Source of the DNA: Polaromonas sp. UBA5171 | GTDB lineage: Bacteria > Pseudomonadota > Gammaproteobacteria > Burkholderiales > Burkholderiaceae_C | Direction of reading: 5' to 3' | Assembly (NCBI GenBank): GCA_002413395.1 | Contig: DHWX01000130.1 | Location: forward strand, 8,895 to 37,047 | Length of the DNA: 28,153 bases | In this document: positions 1-9,212 of the stretch, piece by piece | Position numbering within the stretch: position 1 is the stretch's first letter | Layout of the letters: each line of letters starts with the position of its first letter | Notes under the pieces: generated by a model | Told to the model about the DNA's origin: nothing | The model's input: only the letters and a program-made list of their open reading frames with translations | Database searches by the model: none | Translations under genes and position numbers: made by a program

Positions 1-428
1 AGCGCGGGCGCTCCGCCGCCCCGGCAATCGAGTGAAAAAAGCTGTGCCTTGGCGGCATCGCGCGGCTCGTAAATCGTTCCCGCCCAAAAGCGCCCCAGAG
101 GATCGGCCTTGCCGTCGTTAAATCGGGTGGTGGCAGTGTCATGCTCGGCACGTACCAGCCGCTGCAGCGTGCCGCCCCATTGCCGCGCGCGGTAAATGCC
201 GTCGCGCAGCGCAATCACCAGGCCGCTGGCCTGTCCCTGCGTTTTCGCGGGAGCGATGCAACCGGGCTCGGACGGCATGGCCCAGCTTTCCACGTTGTCC
301 ATGAACACATTGGCCCGATGAATCTGCCTGGCCGAAATGTCCACCCAGTAAAGCATCTGTTCGTCAGGGTGCCAGAAAGGTGACTCGCCCAGTTCATTGG
401 ACTGAGCCACGACGGTTTGCCAGGTCAT
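1..428 (-). CDS. SMP-30/gluconolactonase/LRE family protein, N-terminal part (runs off the window)
   Basis: The minus-strand frame opens at the ATG at 428 and stays open to the window edge, giving the first ~142 residues of a normally ~290-residue beta-propeller. A strong AAGGAG ribosome site precedes the start. The family's metal-binding features are visible: an early Glu in GESPFW (residue 15), WVD (28-30), and the R-F-N-D-G-K block around residue 102 with the conserved Asn104/Asp105, followed by DPLGRFWAGT. Members are cytoplasmic lactonases that hydrolyse sugar or other lactones using a divalent metal; the substrate cannot be told here. It lies downstream of the alcohol dehydrogenase on the same strand but after a 313-bp gap, so it may be transcribed separately. 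The family call is firm; the exact lactone is unknown. Confidence 0.9.
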   Translation of the reverse strand, partial: MTWQTVVAQSNELGESPFWHPDEQMLYWVDISARQIHRANVFMDNVESWAMPSEPGCIAPAKTQGQASGLVIALRDGIYRARQWGGTLQRLVRAEHDTATTRFNDGKADPLGRFWAGTIYEPRDAAKAQLFSLDCRGGGAPA

Positions 429-741
429 GATATCTCCTTGTGAACACCACAATTTCAGCGTGTTCAGTCCTCACTGTAGCGGATCAGGTGGCGGACTGCC
501 TCTGGCGGAGCCACGGGCGCCATTTGGCGCTGGCCTGACTTCGCCAGGGCAGTTGGGTTCACGCATCGGCAGCACCTGGTTGTTGCGCTCTAAAGCCATG
601 CAGTCCCTTGGTCGAACCGTTGACAGGCGATGGATCGGTGCACCGGCGCTTTCGCCGTTACTGGAGCTATGGTCCCGACTGGGCTTGTCAAAGCCGGACT
701 ACGACCACTCTCGGCCAGCACCCGTGCATCACACCCCTGAA
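429..741. other. 313-bp spacer with no recognised gene
   Basis: This lies between the lactonase start and the alcohol dehydrogenase stop. Apart from the lactonase ribosome site at its left end I recognise nothing in it. A 14-bp palindrome (GCGCCA-TT-TGGCGC) sits at 517-530, but its two-base loop makes it a poor terminator. A plus-strand reading from 608 gives an Arg/Trp/Tyr-rich peptide that resembles no family I know and runs on as antisense to the dehydrogenase. The stretch could be the worn remnant of a lost gene or mobile element, but that is speculation. Confidence 0.4.
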
Positions 742-1851
742 CTACCCCAGGACGATCATGCCGCGCGCGTTGCGCCCATGGGTCAGGTCGTCAAAGGCCT
801 GCGGGGCTTCATAGATACGGTAACGGTGGGTGATCAGTTCGTCCAGTTTCAGGCGGCCTGCCCGGTACAGCGACATCAGGCGGGGAAAGTCTTCGCGCGG
901 GCGGGCCGAGCCGTAGTAGCTGCCGGTGAGGGTCTTTTCCTCGAAGGTGAGGCTGGCCGTGCGGATGCTGGTGTCGTCCTTGGTGCCTGCCACGCCCACC
1001 ACCACAGCCATACCGCCCTTGCGCAGCGCGCCATAGGCCTGCGCCACCACGCTGCCCAGGCCAACGCATTCAAAGGCGTAGTCCGCACCGCCGCCGGTCA
1101 GTTTCTTGAGCGTCCTGACCACGTTGTCCTCCTGAGTCGCGTTGACCACGTGGGTGGCACCGAACAGCCGCGCCAGATCGAGCTTGGCGTCGGAGCGGTC
1201 CACTGCCACGATCATCGACGCACCGGCAATGGCGCAGCCCTGTATCGCATTGAGCCCCACGCCGCCGGCACCAAACACGATCGCAATGGAGCCGGCCGTC
1301 AGGCGGGCCGTATTGATGACAGCGCCAACGCCGGTCATGACGCCGCAGCTGATCAGTGCGCAGCATTCCATGGAAACGTCAGCCCCGACCTTGATGACAT
1401 TGTCGGCGTGCAAAGTGGCGTATTCGGCCATCACGCCGCAGCCCGAAAACACATGCAGCGGGTTGCCGTTCAGATCGTGAGTGCGGATGCCGCCGTTGGG
1501 CAAGGTGCAGACCGCTTTAGCGGCCTGATCGCAGAGCTGGGGACGGCCGGTGCTGCAATACCGGCAATGGCCACACATGCTGACGAACGAGCTGACCACC
1601 CGGTCTCCCACGGCCAGAGCCGTCACACCCTGCCCCACCTCAACCACCACTCCCGCGCCCTCGTGGCCCAGCACCATGGGCAGCGGCATGGGAATCACGC
1701 CGGTGGCCGCCGACAGGTCGGTGTGGCACACACCGCAGGCTTCCATGCGGATGGTGACTTCTCCCTGCTCTGGCGGATCCACCAGAATCTCTTCCACGGA
1801 CACAGGCGCATTGTTGGCACGCGCCACCACGGCTTTGACTTTTCGTTTCAT
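742..1851 (-). CDS. zinc-dependent alcohol dehydrogenase (MDR superfamily)
   Basis: A 369-residue medium-chain dehydrogenase that oxidises an alcohol to an aldehyde with NAD(P). Catalytic zinc ligands are visible as Cys42 (GVCHTD), His63 (GHEGAG) and Cys169. The four structural-zinc cysteines are at 93, 96, 99 and 107 (CGHCRYC...C). The Rossmann glycine motif GAGGVG is at 194-199. The layout resembles class III (S-hydroxymethylglutathione-type) enzymes. The ATG at 1851 is chosen because it overlaps the TGA of the upstream acyl-CoA ligase as ATGA, implying translational coupling; a longer reading would run into the ligase. It is the last gene of the minus-strand catabolic operon and probably acts on the pathway's alcohol substrate or an intermediate. 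The exact substrate cannot be read from the sequence. Confidence 0.93.
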   Translation of the reverse strand: MKRKVKAVVARANNAPVSVEEILVDPPEQGEVTIRMEACGVCHTDLSAATGVIPMPLPMVLGHEGAGVVVEVGQGVTALAVGDRVVSSFVSMCGHCRYCSTGRPQLCDQAAKAVCTLPNGGIRTHDLNGNPLHVFSGCGVMAEYATLHADNVIKVGADVSMECCALISCGVMTGVGAVINTARLTAGSIAIVFGAGGVGLNAIQGCAIAGASMIVAVDRSDAKLDLARLFGATHVVNATQEDNVVRTLKKLTGGGADYAFECVGLGSVVAQAYGALRKGGMAVVVGVAGTKDDTSIRTASLTFEEKTLTGSYYGSARPREDFPRLMSLYRAGRLKLDELITHRYRIYEAPQAFDDLTHGRNARGMIVLG

Positions 1852-3560
1852 TTCAGCTCCATGACCTCGCGGCGACTCTGCTGCGCCTGCAGTTCCCGCC
1901 ACATGATTTTCCCGGCACCCGATTTGGGGAGGCGGTCCACAAACTCGACGAGATGAGGGCTCTTGTAGGCGGCCATGTGCTGGTGGCTCCAGTCCATGAT
2001 TTCCTGCTCACTGACCTGGCCCCTGCACGCGTCCCGCAACACCACCACGGCCTTGACCGTCTCGCCCCGGCGCCCGTCAGGCACCGCGATCACACACACC
2101 TCCTGAATGGCAGAGTGGGCGTACATCAGTGCCTCGATCTCGGCCGGCCAGACCTTGAAGCCCGACGCATTGATCATGCGCTTGAGACGGTCAACCATGA
2201 AGAAGTAACCGTGCTCATCCGTGCGCGCCAGGTCGCCGGTGCGCAGGAAGCGCTTGCCGTCGATTTCGACAAAGGCCGCCTCGGTGGCCTCGGGCTGGCC
2301 CCAGTAGCCCCGCATGACCTGCGACCCGTGCACAATGATTTCGCCCACTTCGCCGGGTGCCAGCTCCTGGAGCGTAAGCGGGTCCACCACGCGGGCATCC
2401 ACCTCAAAGATCGGAATGCCGAGGCACTGCTTCATGGGCCATTCAGGCGGATTGATGTGGGTCGGGGCCATGGTCTCGGACATGCCATAGCCTTCGAGGT
2501 AATCAAGGTTGCATACTTCCTTGAGCTTGGTCGCCACCGCCTCGGGCATGGCGGCGCCGCCGCCGCTCAGCCGGCGGATGCTGGAGAGGTCGTACTCGGC
2601 CAGGCGCGGGTTGGACAGCAGGTCCACCACCATGGTCACGATCATCTGGGTGCCGGTCACGCGGTAACGCTGGATGAGTTGCGCGGCCGCCTCGCGGTCC
2701 CAGCGCGGCAGCAGCACGATGGTGGCGCCCACGTAGAGCGAGCCGTTCATGCCGTTTTGCATGCCCGTGACGTGGAAAAAGGGCAACACCGCCAACTGCA
2801 CCGCGTCCTGCGACGTGCCCATCCAGTGCATGCCAGCCACCGTGTTGAACATCACGCTGCGATGCGTGTGCATGCAGCCCTTGGGGTGGCCGGTGGTGCC
2901 CGAGGTGTAGGGCATCACGGCCAGGTCGTCGGGCCCGGCGCAGATCAGGCCTGGACGTAACTGAGCGGCGAGAGCGCTGGACCATAGCACCACGCCGGGC
3001 TCGTCCAGCGCCTGGCGCGGATCACGCACGAAGGCAGGCACGTTCAGTTCGGAGGACGCGGTGAGATAGTCACTGTAAGCGGCGACCACGGCGTGGCGCA
3101 GTCCCGGTGCGTCCGGATCGGTGGCCGCGCGGCTCAGCCCCTCCTGCAGCAGCGGTCGCAGTTGGAGATAGAGGTCTTGCGGAGCAACAATCACGCGTGC
3201 GCCGGCATCGTTCACATAGTGCCTCAGCTCTTCCGTGAGGTTCATCGGGTTAACCGGCACCACCACAGCATCGGCGCGCAGGATGGCGTAGTAGCCGATC
3301 ACAAACTGCGGGCTGTTCTGCATAAACAGCAGCACGCGGTCGCCTTTCTTCACGCCGCACACCGCCTGCAGGAAACCGGCGAGGCGCTCGGTCTCGTCCT
3401 GTAGCCTGGCATAGCTGATTGGCGCGTCGTAAAACACCAGCGCAGCCTTGTCGGGAAAACGCATGGCCGAGACTTCAATGTTTCGGTAAAGGTGCGTGGC
3501 TGGCACCGTCAGGTGGCGCGGCAACAGGCGCGGCCAATGTTGGAAATGGCGGTCAGACAT
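1848..3560 (-). CDS. acyl-CoA synthetase (AMP-forming), fatty/aryl-acid CoA ligase type
   Basis: This 570-residue protein of the ANL superfamily activates a carboxylic acid to its CoA thioester through an acyl-adenylate. The core motifs are all present and in order: phosphate-binding YTSGTTGHPKG at 218-228, GYGMSE at 357-362, RTGDLA at 440-445, the hinge region RMINASGFKVWPAEIE at 461-476, and the C-terminal catalytic lysine K551 in GAGKIMWREL. The length suits medium/long-chain fatty-acid ligases. It starts 9 bp after the stop of the (broken) acyl-CoA dehydrogenase and overlaps the alcohol dehydrogenase by 4 bp, so it sits inside one operon. It would feed acyl-CoA into the beta-oxidation enzymes encoded upstream. 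Chain length or aromatic preference cannot be determined. Confidence 0.94.
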   Translation of the reverse strand: MSDRHFQHWPRLLPRHLTVPATHLYRNIEVSAMRFPDKAALVFYDAPISYARLQDETERLAGFLQAVCGVKKGDRVLLFMQNSPQFVIGYYAILRADAVVVPVNPMNLTEELRHYVNDAGARVIVAPQDLYLQLRPLLQEGLSRAATDPDAPGLRHAVVAAYSDYLTASSELNVPAFVRDPRQALDEPGVVLWSSALAAQLRPGLICAGPDDLAVMPYTSGTTGHPKGCMHTHRSVMFNTVAGMHWMGTSQDAVQLAVLPFFHVTGMQNGMNGSLYVGATIVLLPRWDREAAAQLIQRYRVTGTQMIVTMVVDLLSNPRLAEYDLSSIRRLSGGGAAMPEAVATKLKEVCNLDYLEGYGMSETMAPTHINPPEWPMKQCLGIPIFEVDARVVDPLTLQELAPGEVGEIIVHGSQVMRGYWGQPEATEAAFVEIDGKRFLRTGDLARTDEHGYFFMVDRLKRMINASGFKVWPAEIEALMYAHSAIQEVCVIAVPDGRRGETVKAVVVLRDACRGQVSEQEIMDWSHQHMAAYKSPHLVEFVDRLPKSGAGKIMWRELQAQQSRREVMELK

Positions 3561-3569
3561 GGTGTGCGG

Positions 3570-4794
3570 TCAGCGGGTCTGGTAGCGGGCCAGTTCCATC
3601 TTGCCAATCTGATTGCGGTGCATTTCGTCGGGCCCATCGGCAAAACGCAGGGTGCGCGCACTGGCATAGGCCGCGGCCAACGGAAAATCGTTGCACACGC
3701 CAGCGCCGCCGTGCACCTGCATGGCCCAGTCGATCACCTGGCAGGCCATCGCCGGGGCGGCCACCTTGATCATGGCGATCTCCTTTTTGGCAACCTTGTT
3801 GCCCACGGTATCCATCATCTGGGCTGCGTTGAGCACCAGAAAGCGCGCCTGGTCGATCAGGATGCGCGCATTGGCAATGCGCTCGCGCGTCACGCCCTGA
3901 TCGGCCAAGGCGCGGCCAAATGCGGTGCGGCCCAGCGCGCGGCGGCACATCAGCTCCAGCGCGCGCTCGGCCACGCCGATCAGACGCATGCAGTGGTGGA
4001 TGCGTCCAGGGCCCAGGCGTCCTTGCGCGATCTCAAAGCCGCGACCCTCGCCCAGCAAGACGTTAGCAACCGGCACCCGCACGTCGTCAAAGCTGACTTC
4101 GCCATGGCCATGCGGGGCATGGTCGTAGCCGAACACCTGCAGCGCGCGTTCGCGTTTGACGCCCGGGGTATTCATGGGCACCAGAATCATCGACTGCTGG
4201 CGGGGCGGTCCGGGTTGTCCGGCGAGGTTTTACCCATGAAGATCAGGATCTGGCAGCGCGGATCGGGTGCGCCCGAAGTCCACCATTTGCGGCCGTTGAT
4301 CACATATTCGTCGCCATCACGCACGATGCTGGCCTCAATGTTGGTGGCATCCGACGAGGCCACGCCAGGTTCTGTCATGGCAAAGGCCGAACGAATCTTG
4401 CCGTCCAGCAGCGGCAGCAGCCATTGCTGTTGTTGCTCGGGCGTGGCGTAGCGCGCCAGTGTTTCCATGTTGCCAGTGTCTGGCGCAGCGCAGTTGAAGG
4501 CTTCGGGCGCAATGTGCGAACGGCCCATGATTTCGCACAGCGGTGCGTATTCGAGGTTGGTCAGGCCCGCGCCGTACTGCGATTCGGGCAGGAACAGGTT
4601 CCACAGCCCCGCGTCACGCGCCTGGTTCTTGAGCTCTTCCATCACCTGCGTCGGCAGCCAGGGGTTGCCAGCGGCGCGGTTGGCGGCCACCTCGGCGTGG
4701 TATAGCGAGATTCGGCAGGGTAGATGTGCGTGTCCATGAAGGCCATCAGGCGCTTTTGTAGGCCCACGACCTTGGGGGAGTAAGTGAAGTCCAT
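3570..4794 (-). pseudogene. acyl-CoA dehydrogenase, interrupted by two frameshifts
   Basis: Reading from the ATG at 4794, the protein begins MDFTYSPKVVGLQKRL and matches the N-terminus of ~408-residue acyl-CoA dehydrogenases up to about 4706. There the frame jumps: the next piece (AANRAAGNPW...) continues in a second frame to about 4195. At a CCCC run near 4200 it jumps again to a third frame (MILVPMNTPG... ending ARYQTR at 3570). Each shift is equivalent to one lost base (or two gained), and restoring both would give 1227 bp, a normal-length gene. The flavin/substrate region AFAMTEPGVASSD and the C-terminal QVHGGAGV block are otherwise well kept, so the damage looks recent or is sequence error. 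It lies 31 bp after the SDR gene and 9 bp before the ligase in the operon. The intact enzyme would do the first oxidation of beta-oxidation. Confidence 0.88.
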
Positions 4795-4825
4795 CGGGAG
4801 GTTCCGGTTCGGATATAAAAAAAGT

Positions 4826-5599
4826 TCAGATGATGCTGGCGCCGCCGTCCACCACCAGCGCCTGGCCAGTGATGTGGCGCGAGGCTTCGGAGGCCAGAAA
4901 CACCACTGCGCCCTTGAGGTCTTCATCGCCGCCGATGCGGCGCAGCGGTGTGCGTGTCACCAGGCTGTCGCCCAGCTTTTCAATCAGTCCGTTGGCCAGC
5001 TTGCTCGGAAAGAACCCCGGGCAGATGGCGTTGACGCGGATGCCGTAGTGGCCCCACTCGGATGCCAGCGTGCGCGCGAAGTGGATCGCCGCTGCCTTGG
5101 AGGTGTTGTAGCCAATGGTATTCATGCCCGGTGGCGTGCCCTTGAGGCCAGCCACTGACGCGGTGACGATGATGCTGCCACGCCCGTTCGGGATCATGCA
5201 GCGCTTGCCCACCTCGCGCGAGAGAAAGAAGGGTGCATTCACGTTCAGGTCCATCACCTTGTGCCAGGCGGCGTCGGGGTAATCTTCAGCCTTGGCGCCC
5301 CAGGTTGCGCCAGCGTTGTTGACCAGAATGTCAATGGTGCCAAAGCGTGCCAGCACCTGGTCCACCAGGGCCGGGATCTGGTCGAACTTGGACAGGTCGT
5401 TGACCACAGTCTCCACTTCGTAGCCCAGACCTTCGAGGTGCGCCCTGGCCTGCGCGAGTTCATCGGCTTTGCGTGCGGTGATCGCGAGTTTGGCGCCCAT
5501 CTCGCCCAGTGCCTCGGCCATCTGCAGGCCCAAGCCGCGCGAGCCGCCGGTGACCAGGGCCACGTGACCGGTCAGATCAAAAAGTTGCTTCACACTCAT
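4826..5599 (-). CDS. SDR family oxidoreductase (3-oxoacyl/gluconate 5-dehydrogenase-like)
   Basis: A 257-residue classical short-chain dehydrogenase. It has the nucleotide motif TGGSRGLG (17-24), NNAG (94-97), catalytic Ser148 (TAS), and Tyr164/Lys168 in YNTSK, plus the C-terminal GQALVVDGG. The ATG at 5599 is preferred because AAGGAG lies eight bases ahead of it and the protein then begins at the usual distance from the Rossmann fold; a longer frame would overlap the thiolase gene. It follows the thiolase by 49 bp and precedes the broken acyl-CoA dehydrogenase. It probably interconverts a hydroxy and keto group on a pathway intermediate with NAD(P)H. The substrate cannot be inferred, because this family is very broad. 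Confidence 0.92.
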   Translation of the reverse strand: MSVKQLFDLTGHVALVTGGSRGLGLQMAEALGEMGAKLAITARKADELAQARAHLEGLGYEVETVVNDLSKFDQIPALVDQVLARFGTIDILVNNAGATWGAKAEDYPDAAWHKVMDLNVNAPFFLSREVGKRCMIPNGRGSIIVTASVAGLKGTPPGMNTIGYNTSKAAAIHFARTLASEWGHYGIRVNAICPGFFPSKLANGLIEKLGDSLVTRTPLRRIGGDEDLKGAVVFLASEASRHITGQALVVDGGASII

Positions 5600-5648
5600 T
5601 GCTGTTGCTCCTTGGTTCTGTGCGGCCCGCGACGAGGCCGCTTCTTCT

Positions 5649-6827
5649 TCAGCACACTTCGAAAAGCCCGGCCGCACCCTGGCCACCACCAATGCACATG
5701 GTGACCACCACATATTTCGCACCCCGGCGCTTACCTTCGATCAGCGCATGACCCGTCAGGCGCGAGCCCGACACGCCATATGGATGGCCCACGGCAATAG
5801 CGCCACCGTTCACGTTGAGCAGTTCGTCGGGAATGTCCAGCTTGTCACGGCAATACAGCACCTGCACGGCAAACGCCTCGTTGAGTTCCCACAGGCCAAT
5901 GTCGCTGATCTTCAGGCCGGCTTTGGCCAGCAGTTTCGGGATGGCGAATACCGGGCCAATGCCCATTTCATCGGGCTCGCAGCCAGCCACGGCGAAGCCG
6001 CGGAAGATGCCCATGGGCTGCATGCCTCGTTTTTCCGCCAGCTGACGGTCCATCAGCACGCAGGCCGAGGCACCGTCCGAAAACTGGCTGGCGTTGCCGG
6101 CAGTGACCACGCCGCCGGGCAGCGCCGCGCGGATGCGCGAGACGGCTTCGAGCGTGGTGTCTGGGCGAATGCCTTCATCGGTGGAAATCGTCACTTCCTT
6201 CGTCGTGATGCGGCCGGTGGCCTTGTCCACCACGCCCATAGTGGTGGTCATGGGAACAATTTCTTCATTGAACTTGCCAGCGGCCTGCGCGGCAGCGGCG
6301 CGCAGCTGGCTGCGCACGCCATATTCGTCCTGCGCCGCTTTGCCGATGCTGTAGCGCTGCGCCACCTGCTCGGCGGTCTGCAACATGCTCCAGTAGATCT
6401 CGGGTTTGTGCTCGATGAGCCAGGGGTCGCGGCGCATATGGGTGTTGGCCTCATTCTGAACGCACGAAATGCTCTCTACGCCGCCCGCCACGTACACCGC
6501 GCCTTCGCCCGCGATGATGCGCTGCGCCGCAATGGCAATGGTCTGCAGACCCGACGAGCAAAAACGGTTGAGAGTCATGCCGCCGGTGGTGACAGGCAGG
6601 CCCGCACGCAGGGCAATCTGACGCGCCACGTTGCCACCGGTGGTGCCTTCACCGAAGGTGCCGCCCATGATCACGTCCTCGACCTCCGCCGGGTCGATGC
6701 TGGCGCGGGCTACGGCGTACCGCACGGCATGGGCACCCAGCGTGGCGCCGTAGGTCATGTTGAACGAGCCCTTCCAGCTCTTGGCCAGGCCGGTGCGGGC
6801 GGTAGAGACGATCACTGCTTCTGTCAT
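5649..6827 (-). CDS. acetyl-CoA acyltransferase (thiolase)
   Basis: A 392-residue thiolase, the family's normal length. The nucleophile Cys90 lies in NRFCSSG, the NEAFA motif is at 316-320, His348 in the GGAIAVGHPYG block, and the second catalytic Cys378 in CIGGGQG. All catalytic residues are present. In a degradative operon beside a hydratase/hydroxyacyl-CoA dehydrogenase it would cleave 3-ketoacyl-CoA to acetyl-CoA and a shortened acyl-CoA; the biosynthetic acetoacetyl-CoA direction is less likely in this setting. It starts 34 bp downstream of the fused FadB-like gene and is followed 49 bp later by the SDR gene. Confidence 0.95.
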   Translation of the reverse strand: MTEAVIVSTARTGLAKSWKGSFNMTYGATLGAHAVRYAVARASIDPAEVEDVIMGGTFGEGTTGGNVARQIALRAGLPVTTGGMTLNRFCSSGLQTIAIAAQRIIAGEGAVYVAGGVESISCVQNEANTHMRRDPWLIEHKPEIYWSMLQTAEQVAQRYSIGKAAQDEYGVRSQLRAAAAQAAGKFNEEIVPMTTTMGVVDKATGRITTKEVTISTDEGIRPDTTLEAVSRIRAALPGGVVTAGNASQFSDGASACVLMDRQLAEKRGMQPMGIFRGFAVAGCEPDEMGIGPVFAIPKLLAKAGLKISDIGLWELNEAFAVQVLYCRDKLDIPDELLNVNGGAIAVGHPYGVSGSRLTGHALIEGKRRGAKYVVVTMCIGGGQGAAGLFEVC

Positions 6828-6861
6828 GGTGTTGTGGTCCTATGGGAAGATGCGAAGTGGT

Positions 6862-8961
<2,100 letters not shown>

Positions 8962-9003
8962 GAGTGGGTGAGAAGAGAATCAGGAAACAATGAGGAAACA
9001 AAA

Positions 9004-9020
9004 ATTCTGCATTGCAGAAT
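9004..9020. promoter_or_regulatory. palindromic operator candidate, upstream of the FadB-like gene
   Basis: ATTCTGCATTGCAGAAT is a perfect 17-bp palindrome about a central T. It lies 43-59 bp before the start codon of the FadB-like gene. A second copy of the same 15-bp core sits before the divergent acyl-CoA dehydrogenase gene, which points to a shared regulator. The IclR protein encoded at 11048-11863 is the natural candidate, because that family binds short palindromes near the promoters of neighbouring catabolic genes. The binding itself is inferred. Confidence 0.65.
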
Positions 9021-9185
9021 GCTGAACATATGACATGTTAATGGCCGATCCCGGGGCTGTAAACCGACGGCTGTCACCTTCGGAACTTTCGACTGTTGGC
9101 GCCGCTCGTGTTGTCTTTTACGATAATGCGCTTTCGGTGCATCAATCCATCTGCTCGGGGTGGTGATGATCGTCTTTTTTGATAA

Positions 9186-9200
9186 TTCTGCAATGCAGAA
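9186..9200. promoter_or_regulatory. second copy of the palindromic operator, before the 601-residue acyl-CoA dehydrogenase gene
   Basis: TTCTGCAATGCAGAA is a perfect 15-bp palindrome with its centre 181 bp from that of the first copy. It ends 12 bases before the ATG at 9213, so it occupies the place of a ribosome site and probably the transcription start. A GATAAT box at 9181-9186 immediately to its left could be a -10 element, although no good -35 is visible. A protein bound here would block transcription of the plus-strand gene. Confidence 0.65.
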
Positions 9201-9212
9201 CAAACTACATAC

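Noticed and set aside
517..530. GCGCCA-TT-TGGCGC palindrome as terminator or operator
   Set aside because: The loop is too small for a terminator, and no second copy or regulator link supports an operator.
427..1956. Long plus-strand open frame opposite the alcohol dehydrogenase and ligase genes
   Set aside because: It is the antisense shadow of two well-recognised genes; its composition (His/Ala/Gly-rich) is typical of reverse reading in high-GC coding DNA.
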